Positions 1 through 9,624 of a stretch of 64,000 bases of DNA are shown here, piece after piece. Numbering within the stretch: the first letter of the stretch is position 1; the number at the start of each line of letters is the position of its first letter. The stretch comes from Sphingobacterium sp. UBA5670. Its GTDB lineage: Bacteria > Bacteroidota > Bacteroidia > Sphingobacteriales > Sphingobacteriaceae. The notes under the pieces were generated by a model that saw only the letters and a program-made list of their open reading frames with translations, ran no database searches and was not told where the DNA came from. Position numbers and translations under genes: made by a program. The stretch lies in assembly GCF_002420705.1 (NCBI RefSeq), contig NZ_DIIM01000018.1, positions 283,982 through 347,981 of the forward strand, written 5' to 3'.

Positions 1-818
1 GTATGCCGAGCACACGCCTTGCAGACCGTTACGAAAACCGCGATGGAAGCCCCTTTAACTGGAATGATTATTTCCCCAACTATACCACCGATAATGCGGT
101 CAAAAAACAAGCGATGGAGTCTACGCAATCAGGTGGCTCGCTGACCAAGGTACCCGATACAGCGAAATTGCGCCAGATCTATGCAAACCGCGACCCGCGG
201 ATGAATCAGACACTTATCGTTCCTTATTCGCATTACCTGGGGTGGAATGCCAATAAAGAACGAGATATGCAGCTGATTTTGGCAACCGGTGTGAACGAAA
301 ACTTTGGTCAGATTCGCAACAACCGAGGCTGGTATACCTATCTATGGCGGAAATTTGTTCCTGAAGGGAACCTAAAAGGCGCTATTACCGATCGTGCACA
401 TACACCAATCAATTTCCCGATCATTCGTCTGGGCGATGTGCTGCTAATGCTTTCGGAAGCGTACAACGAATCCAATCAACTGGATAAAGCGATTACCGAA
501 CTTAACAAAGTACGTACACGCTCTAAAATGCCAGCACTAAATAGTGGCAGCTCATTTTTGGTTGTCGGCAGCAAAGCAGATATGAGTAAACGTATCCAGC
601 ACGAACGGGCCGTAGAACTAGCAGGTGAAGGATGGCGTTATTTTGATCTTAAGCGCTGGAACCTCTTAGAAAGCGTTTCCAAAGATTACATCGAAAAAAG
701 TATTACTGGAGACAATCTCGTCACCCGGGGTTACCAAAGCCGTCATAAGCTTTGGCCAATACCAGGGCAAGAGATTGAAATGAACCCGGCATTACTGCCG
801 CAAAATCAAGATTGGTAA
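1..818 (+). CDS. SusD/RagB-family outer-membrane glycan-binding lipoprotein, 3' part only
   Basis: This is the C-terminal part (about 272 codons) of a SusD-like protein; the N-terminus, signal peptide and lipobox lie before the window. The first complete codon is at base 3, and an ATG there is probably internal. Family-typical features are the run FPIIRLGDVLLMLSEAYNE with a TPR-like helix pair, then HERAVELAGEGWRYFDLKRW, and the terminal LWPIPGQEIEMNPALLPQNQDW-type tail (split here as LWPIPGQEIE and NQDW). Known for the family: SusD proteins cap a SusC TonB-dependent transporter and capture oligosaccharides at the cell surface. A SusC gene is expected just upstream. The following heparinase and GH88 genes suggest a uronate-containing substrate; that is inference from context. 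Confidence 0.9.
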   Translation, partial: MPSTRLADRYENRDGSPFNWNDYFPNYTTDNAVKKQAMESTQSGGSLTKVPDTAKLRQIYANRDPRMNQTLIVPYSHYLGWNANKERDMQLILATGVNENFGQIRNNRGWYTYLWRKFVPEGNLKGAITDRAHTPINFPIIRLGDVLLMLSEAYNESNQLDKAITELNKVRTRSKMPALNSGSSFLVVGSKADMSKRIQHERAVELAGEGWRYFDLKRWNLLESVSKDYIEKSITGDNLVTRGYQSRHKLWPIPGQEIEMNPALLPQNQDW

Positions 819-820
819 TT

Positions 821-2749
821 ATGAGAATTTACTTAATCCTACTATTTTTCCTGAGCAGTTTTTCTTTCCAAAGACTGCTAGGGAAAGATCTGAACCTCCT
901 AACAGGAGCTTTTAAACAAGAGAACCTGAAAGCCAGTCTAGGCAATGACAAATCTTGGGTTCCCTACCCGGCTTATTCCGACCGTTTAGCCTGGGATAAG
1001 CTGATGGCTCCCTTTAAAGACCGCGTGATCAAAAAGGGAAATGAAGCCCTGAATTACCAATGGCAGGTCGTCAAAGCGACTGACTACCTCGAATATGAGC
1101 GTTCGGGCAACCGTACCATGATGGAAAAGCCAATGAATGAAAACTGCACTGCGCTAACTAATCTCCTTTTAGCTGAGCTTGCTGAAGGACAGGGACGCTA
1201 TGTGGACCAGATCCTAAATGGTAGCTGGCAGTTGACAGAAATGGCCACATGGTCTCTCTCGGCACACCTTGGGGCCTTTCAGTCCAGTAAGCGATCATTG
1301 CCGCAAGAGCGCACACAAGTAGTCGATCTGATGGCCGGTGATGTCGGTTCCCTCCTCTCTTGGATTCATTATTTCTTCCGCGATACGTTCAATAAAATCA
1401 ATCCCGAAATCAGTATTCGTCTAAAACAACAGATCCAACAACGTATCATACAACCCTACCTGGACCGCAACGATATGTGGTGGCAGGCATTTGAACTCAA
1501 AGAAGGGCAACTGGTCAATAACTGGAACCCCTGGTGCAACTTCAATGTCCTTACGGCACTACTTTTAGTAGAGGATAATCCAGATATACAGCTTGCAGGA
1601 ATTTATAAAACCATGTCTTCTGTAGATCGCTTTATCAATTATGTCAAAACAGATGGTGCCTGCGAAGAAGGCCCTTCGTACTGGGGCCATGCTGCGGGCA
1701 AGCTGTACGATTATCTAAAAATACTTTCATTGGCAACTCAGGGCAAAATTAATATTTTTGATAAACCGATTATTCGGGATATGGGTGAGTATATCGCACA
1801 ATCCTATATTGGTGGCGATAAATGGGTGGTGAATTTTGCTGATGCTTCGGCAAAAGGTGGTGGCGATCCACTATTGATCTTTCGTTATGGACAGGATGTT
1901 AACAGCAGTGAAATGATGCAATTTGCCCGATATATGGAAAATCTCGGTGACAAAAATGCCAATTTCAAACCTTCACGGGATATTTTCCGCGCCTTCGAAG
2001 ATCTGAGGTGTTATCCACAGCTGGAAAACGTGACAGCTGCACTTCCGCAAAACAGTTATAAATGGTATCCAGAAACACAGTTTATTTACCTGAAAAAGGG
2101 GGCATTCTTCTTTGCCGCAAAGGGAGGTTTCAATAACGAAAGTCATAACCATAACGATGTAGGGAGTTTTATCTTATATCAGAACCAACAACCACTGTTC
2201 ATTGACGCCGGTGTCGGCACCTATACCAAAAAGACCTTTAGCGATGACAGATACAGTATCTGGACGATGCAGAGTGCTTACCATAATGTTCCGATGATCA
2301 ATGGAGTAGACCAATCTTTTGGAAAGGAATATAAAGCTGAAAATGTAGCATTTCTGCCTGCACAAAATAGATTCCAACTTGATATTGGAAAAGCATATCC
2401 GAAGTCAGCGAATGTTGAACACTGGAATAGAAGTTACACCCTCGTACAAAATGGACTGGACATTCAGGATGAGTTTAAAATCACAGGTCCTAAGCAAGCC
2501 AATATCATCCATTTTCTGGTTGCTCAGGAACCAAAAATTGGCAAAGGGGAAATCCTCCTCAATAATGGGCACGCAACCCTACACTTTGATGCCGGACAGT
2601 TCACGGCGAGCTACGATGTCATTCCTCAGGATGACCCACGTTTGAGTCAGGTATGGGGTAAGGAACTCTATCGCATCACACTTACTGCCAAGAGCATCAA
2701 ACCCACGGGAAAATATACGTTTACGATCCGACAAGAGGCGATAAAATAA
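821..2749 (+). CDS. Heparinase II/III-family polysaccharide lyase, secreted
   Basis: A protein of about 642 residues from the ATG at 821. A TTG at 812 would overlap the SusD stop but gives no better N-terminus. The N-terminus is hydrophobic (MRIYLILLFFLSSFSF), consistent with export. The middle part looks like the alpha/alpha barrel of alginate-lyase/heparinase proteins, with NNWNPWCNFN near residue 235. The C-terminal half carries the heparinase II/III signature SHNHNDVGSF (His442, His444, Asp446 region), followed by LFIDAGVGTY. Family members cleave uronic-acid glycosidic bonds by beta-elimination and leave 4,5-unsaturated ends. The gene starts 2 bp after the SusD stop and is followed by GH88, which removes such unsaturated ends. 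Exact substrate (heparin/heparan, chondroitin, hyaluronan, alginate-like) cannot be read from sequence. Confidence 0.88.
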   Translation: MRIYLILLFFLSSFSFQRLLGKDLNLLTGAFKQENLKASLGNDKSWVPYPAYSDRLAWDKLMAPFKDRVIKKGNEALNYQWQVVKATDYLEYERSGNRTMMEKPMNENCTALTNLLLAELAEGQGRYVDQILNGSWQLTEMATWSLSAHLGAFQSSKRSLPQERTQVVDLMAGDVGSLLSWIHYFFRDTFNKINPEISIRLKQQIQQRIIQPYLDRNDMWWQAFELKEGQLVNNWNPWCNFNVLTALLLVEDNPDIQLAGIYKTMSSVDRFINYVKTDGACEEGPSYWGHAAGKLYDYLKILSLATQGKINIFDKPIIRDMGEYIAQSYIGGDKWVVNFADASAKGGGDPLLIFRYGQDVNSSEMMQFARYMENLGDKNANFKPSRDIFRAFEDLRCYPQLENVTAALPQNSYKWYPETQFIYLKKGAFFFAAKGGFNNESHNHNDVGSFILYQNQQPLFIDAGVGTYTKKTFSDDRYSIWTMQSAYHNVPMINGVDQSFGKEYKAENVAFLPAQNRFQLDIGKAYPKSANVEHWNRSYTLVQNGLDIQDEFKITGPKQANIIHFLVAQEPKIGKGEILLNNGHATLHFDAGQFTASYDVIPQDDPRLSQVWGKELYRITLTAKSIKPTGKYTFTIRQEAIK

Positions 2750-2795
2750 GAAAGAGTTAAGAATATTAGGTAACTTACTAAGAATATAAGCCGTT

Positions 2796-4052
2796 ATGAA
2801 TAAAAGAAAACCTGGTCTAAGAACCTTATTTGTGGTCGCTTCCAGTCTGATCACATTGAGTTTTACGAATCAAAACCCAAACTTTATTGATGCAAGTTTT
2901 AAAGCCGCTGAAAAGCAATATCAATTTTTAGAACAAGCAGCAGAAAAGCAGCACAAATTTCCACGCACATTGAGTCCTGCAGGAAAACTGGTAGGGACAG
3001 ACGAATGGGATTGGACCGGCGGTTTCTTCCCAGGGTCACTGTGGTATATCTACAACCATACCCATAACAAAGAGACCGAAGCTGCGGCCGTCAAATGGAC
3101 AGAGGCACTTGAAAAAGCCAAAGACCTTGATCAACATCATGATATTGGTTTTGTGATGTATTGTTCTTATGGCAATGCCATTAAATACCTCAAAGATCCC
3201 AAAAAAGTTGCCGCTTATAAGGACATCCTCATCCATTCGGCCAATACTGCACTCAAGCGTTATAATCCGCAGGTAGGTGTCATCAAGTCATGGAATGAGA
3301 AGAAGTCCTGGGACGGGAAGACCTTATGGAAATATCCGGTCATTATCGACAACATGATGAACCTGGAAATGTTGTGTTATGTGTCCGACCTGACTGGAGA
3401 TGCCAAATATAAGGATGTAGCCATCAGCCATGCCACCCAAACCATGAAAAACCATTTTCGTAAAGATTATAGTACCTATCATGTGGTCGATTACGACGCC
3501 AATGGCCATGCGCTCCATCAACAAACGAACCAGGGCTATGCCGACAATTCAACCTGGGCACGCGGTCAAGCCTGGGCTATTTATGGATTTACCATGATGT
3601 ACCGGGAGACCAAAAAACCAGAATTTCTCAAAACAGCAAAAGCGGCGGCAAAGTTTTACATGACCCATCCGAATCTTCCAAAAGATAAAATTCCGTATTG
3701 GGATTTTAATGCCGGAAAACCAGGTTATAAATCGGATGCTGATTTTTCTTCGTTAAAATTGAATTTCGTACCTCGCGATGCCTCAGCTGCAGCCATTGTT
3801 GCGTCTGCACTGATTGAACTCTCGACAATGACCACTGGCACCGAAAGCAAATCCTATTTGACATTTGCTCAGGAAAGCCTGAAAACACTATCAGGAAACA
3901 CCTATTTTGCCAAATATGCAAGCAATGGCGGTTTCTTACTGCAGCATAGTGTCGGTAGCTTACCCCATCATTCGGAAATCGATGTTCCGCTGATCTATGC
4001 AGATTATTATTATCTGGAAGGTTTGACACGGTTGGAGCAGTTCAAAAAATAA
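2796..4052 (+). CDS. GH88 unsaturated glucuronyl hydrolase
   Basis: A protein of 418 residues with an N-terminal hydrophobic segment (LFVVASSLITLSF) suggesting export to the periplasm. GH88 features are WDWTGGFFPG near residue 71, HDIGF with Asp116 and DNMMNLEML with Asp185. These two aspartates match the catalytic pair known in unsaturated glucuronyl hydrolases. The C-terminal part has WARGQAWAIYGFTMMYR and PRDASAAAIVASALIEL, also typical. The enzyme hydrolyses 4,5-unsaturated uronic acid from the non-reducing end of lyase-generated oligosaccharides. It sits 46 bp after the heparinase-family lyase on the same strand, so the two should act in sequence. A strong hairpin follows the stop codon. 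Confidence 0.93.
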   Translation: MNKRKPGLRTLFVVASSLITLSFTNQNPNFIDASFKAAEKQYQFLEQAAEKQHKFPRTLSPAGKLVGTDEWDWTGGFFPGSLWYIYNHTHNKETEAAAVKWTEALEKAKDLDQHHDIGFVMYCSYGNAIKYLKDPKKVAAYKDILIHSANTALKRYNPQVGVIKSWNEKKSWDGKTLWKYPVIIDNMMNLEMLCYVSDLTGDAKYKDVAISHATQTMKNHFRKDYSTYHVVDYDANGHALHQQTNQGYADNSTWARGQAWAIYGFTMMYRETKKPEFLKTAKAAAKFYMTHPNLPKDKIPYWDFNAGKPGYKSDADFSSLKLNFVPRDASAAAIVASALIELSTMTTGTESKSYLTFAQESLKTLSGNTYFAKYASNGGFLLQHSVGSLPHHSEIDVPLIYADYYYLEGLTRLEQFKK

Positions 4053-4095
4053 AAATACAAAGGAGAGATACCTAACATCTCCCCTTTGTATTTTT
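4051..4095. terminator. Bidirectional intrinsic terminator between GH88 and PL8
   Basis: Arms at 4051-4069 and 4077-4095 are complementary over 19 positions with one mismatch and a 7-nt loop. The A-rich left flank and T-rich right flank allow termination from either strand. It lies between two convergent genes, GH88 on plus and PL8 lyase on minus. Confidence 0.85.
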
Positions 4096-4119
4096 ATAAG
4101 CTTTCCAATTGAATCTGAA

Positions 4120-6222
4120 TTATTTCTTCCCGATCGCGATTCGGTTACTTACAGTACTCCCGGCGTATTCGCCCTGTGGAAACGAAACCTCCAACGATTG
4201 ATTTACACGAAGCTGTTTATTGACCAGCTGAACATGCACAGTTTTAGCCTGCTGCAACGGATCTGCCACATCAAGTTGCATGTTTGCGGTTGGCTTTGAA
4301 CTCAATTGTAAAATAACAGGTTGATCTAACGTGATGGACCAATCTCCAATCTGATAAGTCCCCGGCTGATGACAACTGAGCTGGAGAATTCCATTCCCGG
4401 TATGCTCTACCGCCTGTATATCCGATGTATTCTGCCAGATTTTTATACGCTGCATTTCTTTCGTATCGATGACCTTTGTCCCCGGCACAACGATATACGC
4501 ATAGCTCGCATTGTTTGGCGCTACGCCGTGGCTAAGCCAAAGCTTGAAGACCTTTCCATGGACAAGATCTTTGGAGCTGGAACGGTTAATACGATACCAA
4601 GAACCAGCCTGATCCTTGGTTGTCAATCCAACACTCATGGCTACCGGAAAGTAATACAGCACGTTGTTATGCGTTATAAATTCCCCTTGTTTCATGTCTC
4701 GTTGTACCGAATCGAGCGTCGACGTTTCCTTTCCATTCCAGATAACCGGTCCATTCAGCCAGGTCTGGTTTAACGTTGTTACCACAGGTTCTTGCGCTTC
4801 ACAATGAATACCAGCACCTAGGCAAACGACCTCCCGATCGAAAAAGAACCAGGATTTTTGAGCGGTGACCCCGTCATACTGGACCGACATCGCTGAGGCC
4901 CCTGTCTTCCCGTTGCTCACGCCGCCTGCAAAGTTATTGGCTGCACGTGCCCCCCACTGTTCTTTCAATTCCACATCACCCAGATAATCTCTTGTGGTCG
5001 TCCCCGGAATTTTATCCCATTCCCATACAGGCATGATATTATAATATTCCGGTCCAAATACCTGAATATTGGTCACGCCATCAGACATATTGCGTCCAAG
5101 AACATTTTCGCCATTGCCAGACTCCGATTTATTGGTACGGCTACTAGCCAGACGCACATTAAAATGGAATTGCTTACGAAGATGCGTTGTGTAGTCACCT
5201 TTCCAGTAATGACGATGCATATCAACATCATCTGCATCAAAAGCCTGAAGACTGTCCAATTTTGCAAGTGCTTTGTTCCAAACGGCATTTTTTGCTGGAT
5301 CGATCAGCTTCATTTGCTTTAATATGGCTGTCTCCTGCATCTTTTCCAAGATATCAGGGCGCGAGATGCCTCGGCCATGTACATTAAAATCGATGTAGCG
5401 CGAGCGGATTATCGGCAGATATGTTTCCGTCAGAAAGCGCTCAAAAAGATCCAATCGCTTGTTATCAACGGCATAAGCTGTCTCACGCACGTAAGCCATA
5501 ACTTTTGAAATCCCTTTCAGAAACTCTTCCCCATAGCCTGCAATATACAATTGTGGACCATGTTGTAAGTAGGAAAAATCGTGTTGAAGCCCCTCTTTGC
5601 TATCCACGAGCTGTATCGGAAAAAGCAGCTGCTCCATCGCTGAGGCCAATAGATTAGCATCTTCCAAAATCAATGCGCGATAAAAATAGTGCATGGCAAT
5701 ATCACTTTTATTCGCTCCTGTTTTTGTGTAAGGATCGCCACGCTTCATTAGCGCAACCAGTGGTGCCTCTACTTCTGGGGGAATCTTTTCTTTACCGAAT
5801 TTCATCAGGATAAGACATACTCCAATGGCTTTTGGCGAAGCGATTTCATTGTGCCACCAATTGGAAGATTCAAAACGATTATTTGCCCAATATTGTGCTG
5901 CGAGCAGAATCTTATCGTAAATTGATTTCTGCTGGTAAGATGTGCTTTGTGGCGATACATAGGCAATAATAAGTGTCCTTAGCCGATCCAAATGCTCCCC
6001 CGGAGGCCAAAGTGATATAGACTTGCTGCGGTAATCGATATCCGCCCAGGTACCATCCGCACGAAGCTGGTTACACAAGCTTATTGTTTTACCTGCATTT
6101 GGTAAGGGTCCACTCAACTCATCATCATATACATGCTTTTTGATAAGTTCAAAAGTTTCCCGGTTCTGCGCCTTTGCCATAACCAGGGCAAAAGACAATA
6201 AAAATATAATTAATCCTTTCAT
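4120..6222 (-). CDS. Polysaccharide lyase family 8 (chondroitin AC / hyaluronate lyase type)
   Basis: A protein of 700 residues with a clear signal peptide (MKGLIIFLLSFALVMAKAQ). The N-terminal alpha/alpha toroid contains NWWHNEIASPKAIG near residue 119 and SYLQHGPQLYIAGYG with His221 and Tyr230, followed by GRGISR with Arg284 and Arg288. The His-Tyr spacing (9) and Arg-Arg spacing (4) are the same as in the characterised Flavobacterium chondroitin AC lyase. The rest is the beta-sandwich part, with the family-typical motif SWFFFDREVVCLGAGI. PL8 enzymes cleave chondroitin sulfates, hyaluronan or xanthan by beta-elimination. The gene lies 20 bp downstream of a sulfatase on the same strand, so a sulfated glycosaminoglycan is the likely substrate. 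Chondroitin versus hyaluronan specificity is not settled by sequence. Confidence 0.93.
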   Translation of the reverse strand: MKGLIIFLLSFALVMAKAQNRETFELIKKHVYDDELSGPLPNAGKTISLCNQLRADGTWADIDYRSKSISLWPPGEHLDRLRTLIIAYVSPQSTSYQQKSIYDKILLAAQYWANNRFESSNWWHNEIASPKAIGVCLILMKFGKEKIPPEVEAPLVALMKRGDPYTKTGANKSDIAMHYFYRALILEDANLLASAMEQLLFPIQLVDSKEGLQHDFSYLQHGPQLYIAGYGEEFLKGISKVMAYVRETAYAVDNKRLDLFERFLTETYLPIIRSRYIDFNVHGRGISRPDILEKMQETAILKQMKLIDPAKNAVWNKALAKLDSLQAFDADDVDMHRHYWKGDYTTHLRKQFHFNVRLASSRTNKSESGNGENVLGRNMSDGVTNIQVFGPEYYNIMPVWEWDKIPGTTTRDYLGDVELKEQWGARAANNFAGGVSNGKTGASAMSVQYDGVTAQKSWFFFDREVVCLGAGIHCEAQEPVVTTLNQTWLNGPVIWNGKETSTLDSVQRDMKQGEFITHNNVLYYFPVAMSVGLTTKDQAGSWYRINRSSSKDLVHGKVFKLWLSHGVAPNNASYAYIVVPGTKVIDTKEMQRIKIWQNTSDIQAVEHTGNGILQLSCHQPGTYQIGDWSITLDQPVILQLSSKPTANMQLDVADPLQQAKTVHVQLVNKQLRVNQSLEVSFPQGEYAGSTVSNRIAIGKK

Positions 6223-6242
6223 CTGTTTTTAATATTCCTTGC

Positions 6243-7652
6243 TTAGGGGTATTGACGTTCCGCAGCACGTCCGACAACATCCATGCGATGTTTCATCAGC
6301 TGGTTTTGATCATTGTCCGATACAGAACTCAACCATTTTGGATTTTCCATATCCTTTTCCCATGCTGTTAGTTTGAGCATCATCTCTTTTACACGTGCGG
6401 GATATTTGGTGGCCAGATTGTGTTGCTCCCGAAGATCATCTTTGAGATTGAATAGTAATATTGGATTATCCTTGACGGCAATTAATTTCCACTCTTTGTG
6501 CCGCACAGCGCGTGCAATCCCTCGGCGCCAAAATAGATAATCATGTCCATTTTTTTCAGCGGTATACGAAGTGAGCAAACTGATACCATCGATTTGCTGG
6601 CCAGGGATTTTGTTACCTTTTATTGCGTCGATGCTGGTGGGTAAAATATCCATTCCTGATACCATGGCATCTGATATTATCCCTTTCGGAAGCTTGGCTG
6701 GCCATTGCATGATGAGGGGGACCCGAATTCCTCCCTCCCATTTCGATCCTTTTAAACCACGCAGCTGCCCATTGTCTGCTCCATTATTTGTCGCAGCACC
6801 ATTATCATTCATAAAAATAATCAATGTGTTGTCATAAAGTCCCTCCTGCTTTAACTGCTGGACCAAGCGCCCAATATTTTCATCCATATTATCGAGCATT
6901 GCCAGATAAGCACGCCGAAGGGGATCAGCTATATGTTTATACTTATCACCAGTTTCCAGAGGCGCTTCAACGGGAGTATGTACAGCATTGAAAGCCAAAT
7001 ACATAAAAAAAGGTTTGCTTCGGTATTGCTGAATATATGAAATCGCTTTATCAGTCAATGTTTCCGTTAAATAATGAATAGAGTCTTCAGGGACGGCAAT
7101 CCGGTCATTGTAAAGTACCTGTGTCGGTTTCACTGTGCCATGAATAGGAAAATAAGGACGGTCCCCGCCAATAAAACCATAGAAATGATCGAAGCCACGT
7201 TTAAGAGGATTAAATTGTGGCCCATCACCCTGATGCCACTTTCCGATTGCGACGGTTTTATAACCATTATACTTCATAAAATCTCCAATTGTGGCTACCT
7301 GTGTATCCATACCAATATTTTCCGGAGCGACACCAGCTGTGGGGCGTTTGGAAATATTATGTTCGAAACCAAAACGCTGTTGATATCGACCAGACAGCAA
7401 GCCGGCACGAGAAGGAGCACATACCGATGCGGAAGCATAGGCCGACTGAAAACGTATACCATTTTTTGCCAGTGCGTCAATATTCGGTGTGTGGACCTCC
7501 TTACCGCCGTAACAGCCGAAATCATCATACCCGCCATCGTCACTCAAGATGACAATAACGTTAGGATGTTGCTGTCCGAATACGGGAATCCCAAACTGAA
7601 AGAGTATATTCACAAGAGCTAATAGACTATAGCGCGCAAATCGGTAGATCAT
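6243..7652 (-). CDS. Secreted formylglycine-dependent sulfatase (S1 family)
   Basis: About 469 residues from the ATG at 7652, which gives a signal peptide ending near PVFGQQ. An in-frame ATG at 7715 would add 21 polar residues and is less likely. The N-terminal alkaline-phosphatase-fold core has NVIVILSDDGGYDD (metal-binding Asp pair) and the Cys-type maturation motif C-A-P-S-R at Cys78, followed by GLLSGRYQQR. IGKWHQGD, FMNDNGAA and GSKWEGGIRVP complete the family pattern. Cys78 must be converted to formylglycine by a maturase, which is not in the window. The enzyme removes sulfate esters from saccharides. It is upstream of, and probably co-transcribed with, the PL8 lyase, which points to a sulfated glycosaminoglycan. 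Regiospecificity is unknown. Confidence 0.92.
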   Translation of the reverse strand: MIYRFARYSLLALVNILFQFGIPVFGQQHPNVIVILSDDGGYDDFGCYGGKEVHTPNIDALAKNGIRFQSAYASASVCAPSRAGLLSGRYQQRFGFEHNISKRPTAGVAPENIGMDTQVATIGDFMKYNGYKTVAIGKWHQGDGPQFNPLKRGFDHFYGFIGGDRPYFPIHGTVKPTQVLYNDRIAVPEDSIHYLTETLTDKAISYIQQYRSKPFFMYLAFNAVHTPVEAPLETGDKYKHIADPLRRAYLAMLDNMDENIGRLVQQLKQEGLYDNTLIIFMNDNGAATNNGADNGQLRGLKGSKWEGGIRVPLIMQWPAKLPKGIISDAMVSGMDILPTSIDAIKGNKIPGQQIDGISLLTSYTAEKNGHDYLFWRRGIARAVRHKEWKLIAVKDNPILLFNLKDDLREQHNLATKYPARVKEMMLKLTAWEKDMENPKWLSSVSDNDQNQLMKHRMDVVGRAAERQYP

Positions 7653-7761
7653 AACATTAGATTTATCCTTAAATGTAGCGTTAAAAGTATAGGATTTTTT
7701 ATTAAAAAACCGCAAACGATTTCGTTAGGCTATATTTAAAGATGAAAACCAGAGGTCAGAG

Positions 7762-8409
7762 ATGAAAACAGATGAAAGAAAAATTGTAGGTACACTTGCT
7801 CATTTTTTGGTAAACGATTCCGATCCTGTTGAGTTTACTGCATTTTTACATTCACTGAATGATAATCGCCCCACAATTCGAACTGCCCTTGCTCAAATTG
7901 TGGCCAAATGGCAAGATCAAGAAGAGCCTTTTATCTTTCCGAATGAAAATCTTTGGAACGATTTTAAGCAACTCACACAAAGGAATCCCGATCTTGGCCT
8001 GGCATTGATCGACGGTAGTAAAATCGAAAGTATTGCGAGTTTTTATGACGAAATCAATGCCGTCTACATGTCTCATGAAAGCTGGAAAATAGGAAGTCTG
8101 GACGGTCTGGACGACTTATTTTACGGTGGATTTGGCACCTTTAAAGATGCTGCTTCACATGCTATTGTCTGGAAAGATATTGCCCATAGCATCGCATCGT
8201 TGGGCATCGAAACCACTTTGGCGTATTATCAGGGAAAACTTGGTACACAATCGCCATTTAATCAAACACATTTTCAAAAAAAAATAGAGGAACTAAAAGC
8301 GGGACAGGGAGAAACCTATTTTGACATAGTTGCCGAAATCATCCGGTCTCACCACAAGATCACCTGGATCTACAAAGGACATCCTCATCACAAATCGGTA
8401 TATTTATAA
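7762..8409 (+). CDS. Barstar-like (ribonuclease inhibitor fold) protein with N-terminal extension
   Basis: A protein of 215 residues with no signal peptide or membrane segment, so cytoplasmic. The first 80 or so residues are helical and unrecognised. From about residue 82, IDGSKIESIASFYDEIN followed by LDGLDDLFYGGFG (about residue 113) matches the barstar pattern of a beta-strand, a helix, then an acidic loop. Barstar inhibits barnase-type ribonucleases through this acidic region. No barnase-like gene is next to it. It is divergent from the sulfatase, with about 110 bp between start codons, and 14 bp upstream of an oxidoreductase. The barstar call rests on motif recall, not on a search. A different small-domain function remains possible. 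Confidence 0.6.
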   Translation: MKTDERKIVGTLAHFLVNDSDPVEFTAFLHSLNDNRPTIRTALAQIVAKWQDQEEPFIFPNENLWNDFKQLTQRNPDLGLALIDGSKIESIASFYDEINAVYMSHESWKIGSLDGLDDLFYGGFGTFKDAASHAIVWKDIAHSIASLGIETTLAYYQGKLGTQSPFNQTHFQKKIEELKAGQGETYFDIVAEIIRSHHKITWIYKGHPHHKSVYL

Positions 8410-8423
8410 TCACTAAACTTAAC

Positions 8424-9512
8424 ATGATGAAGCATCTGATCAAAATGACTTTCCTGCTTATCCTATTATCCCATCAGGTTGCACAGGCTAGTGAACGCCT
8501 TAAAGTAGCTGTTGCGGGACTCAACCATGACCATGTATTTTTGCTCCTAAATTTATATAAGGATAAGAAAGTTGATATTATAGGTATTGCTGAATCAAAT
8601 GAAATCCTATCCAATAAAATACGGACGCAGTATAATCTGCCAAAGACTATCTTCTATCCGGATTTGCCAAGTTTATTGAAGCATGTCAAGCCAGATGCTG
8701 TGCTGGCCTACAATCCAACCAATGAGCACATCCATGTGGCAGAGGCCTGTCTTCCGCTTAAAATCCCAGTGATGGTCGAGAAGCCTCTTGCAACGACCTT
8801 ATCGGATGCAAAACGTATTGCATCTCTGTCCAAACAGTTTGAAACTCCCTTTTTGGTGAATTATGAAACCACCTGGTATAAAAGCAATCAACAACTGAAA
8901 CAACTGGTCGACAACAATGAAATTGGAAAAATCACACGCATACTTGTAAAAGACGGGCATGAGGGACCGAAAGAAATTGGCTGTAGCAATTACTTCCTCG
9001 CCTGGCTAACGGATCCAACGAAAAATGGTGGCGGTGCAGTTATGGATTTTGGATGTTATGGCGCCAATCTAATAACTTGGCTCAAAAATGGCGAAAGACC
9101 AATTTCGGTCACGGCATTCACACAGCAGTTAAAACCCGAAATCTATCCGAAGGTAGATGACAATGCCACCATTATTCTGAGCTATCGGGATGGCAGCACA
9201 GGCATTATTCAAGCTTCCTGGGCTTGGCCATATAGTGTTAAAGATTTGCAGGTTTTTGGCACAAAAGCTCAGCTCTACGCTAAAAATGATAAAGAGCTTC
9301 TAAAATACAACCAACAGAATGAACCACCGGTGGCGGTACCGACTACTGTTCCTTACTTTGAGCATCATATTGCTTACCTTGAACAGGTCTTGAAACAAAA
9401 AATGATTCCGGAAAATGATCTTGGATCGATCAACAATAATCTCACTGTGGTTGAAATCCTGGAAGCGGCAAAACGATCCGCAAAAGAAGGAAGGACCATT
9501 GTCCTAAAATAA
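8424..9512 (+). CDS. Secreted Gfo/Idh/MocA-family oxidoreductase
   Basis: A protein of 362 residues with an N-terminal signal sequence (MTFLLILLSHQVAQASE). After it comes a Rossmann dinucleotide-binding domain beginning LKVAVAGLNHDHV, with MVEKPLATTLSDAK near residue 115 containing the EKP motif whose Lys is conserved in the family. GGGAVMDFGCYGANL and a C-terminal alpha/beta domain follow. Family members oxidise or reduce sugars and sugar derivatives with NAD(P)(H). Exported members are common in Bacteroidota and some use tightly bound cofactor. It lies 14 bp after the barstar-like gene, so the two are probably co-transcribed, and it ends at a strong terminator. The substrate is unknown; the surrounding polysaccharide genes suggest a sugar derivative. 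Confidence 0.85.
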   Translation: MMKHLIKMTFLLILLSHQVAQASERLKVAVAGLNHDHVFLLLNLYKDKKVDIIGIAESNEILSNKIRTQYNLPKTIFYPDLPSLLKHVKPDAVLAYNPTNEHIHVAEACLPLKIPVMVEKPLATTLSDAKRIASLSKQFETPFLVNYETTWYKSNQQLKQLVDNNEIGKITRILVKDGHEGPKEIGCSNYFLAWLTDPTKNGGGAVMDFGCYGANLITWLKNGERPISVTAFTQQLKPEIYPKVDDNATIILSYRDGSTGIIQASWAWPYSVKDLQVFGTKAQLYAKNDKELLKYNQQNEPPVAVPTTVPYFEHHIAYLEQVLKQKMIPENDLGSINNNLTVVEILEAAKRSAKEGRTIVLK

Positions 9513-9550
9513 AAAATGTCCGTAGCTTGCTCCGCTACGGACATTTTTTT
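9511..9550. terminator. Bidirectional intrinsic terminator
   Basis: Perfect 12-bp arms AATGTCCGTAGC (9515-9526) and GCTACGGACATT (9534-9545) enclose a 7-nt loop. A run of A precedes and a run of T follows, so it can stop transcription of the oxidoreductase on plus and the YdcF-type gene on minus. Confidence 0.92.
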
Positions 9551-9624
9551 CATGCCCTGCCAATAAGCGATAGACAAAGCCGATCTGCTCAGTTAATAGA
9601 CCAGCAGCCAGCCAAATTTGTTGA

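Noticed and set aside
7074..7622. A 182-codon plus-strand frame inside the sulfatase gene
   Set aside because: It lies entirely antisense to a sulfatase with intact motifs and has no recognisable domain, so it is a shadow frame.
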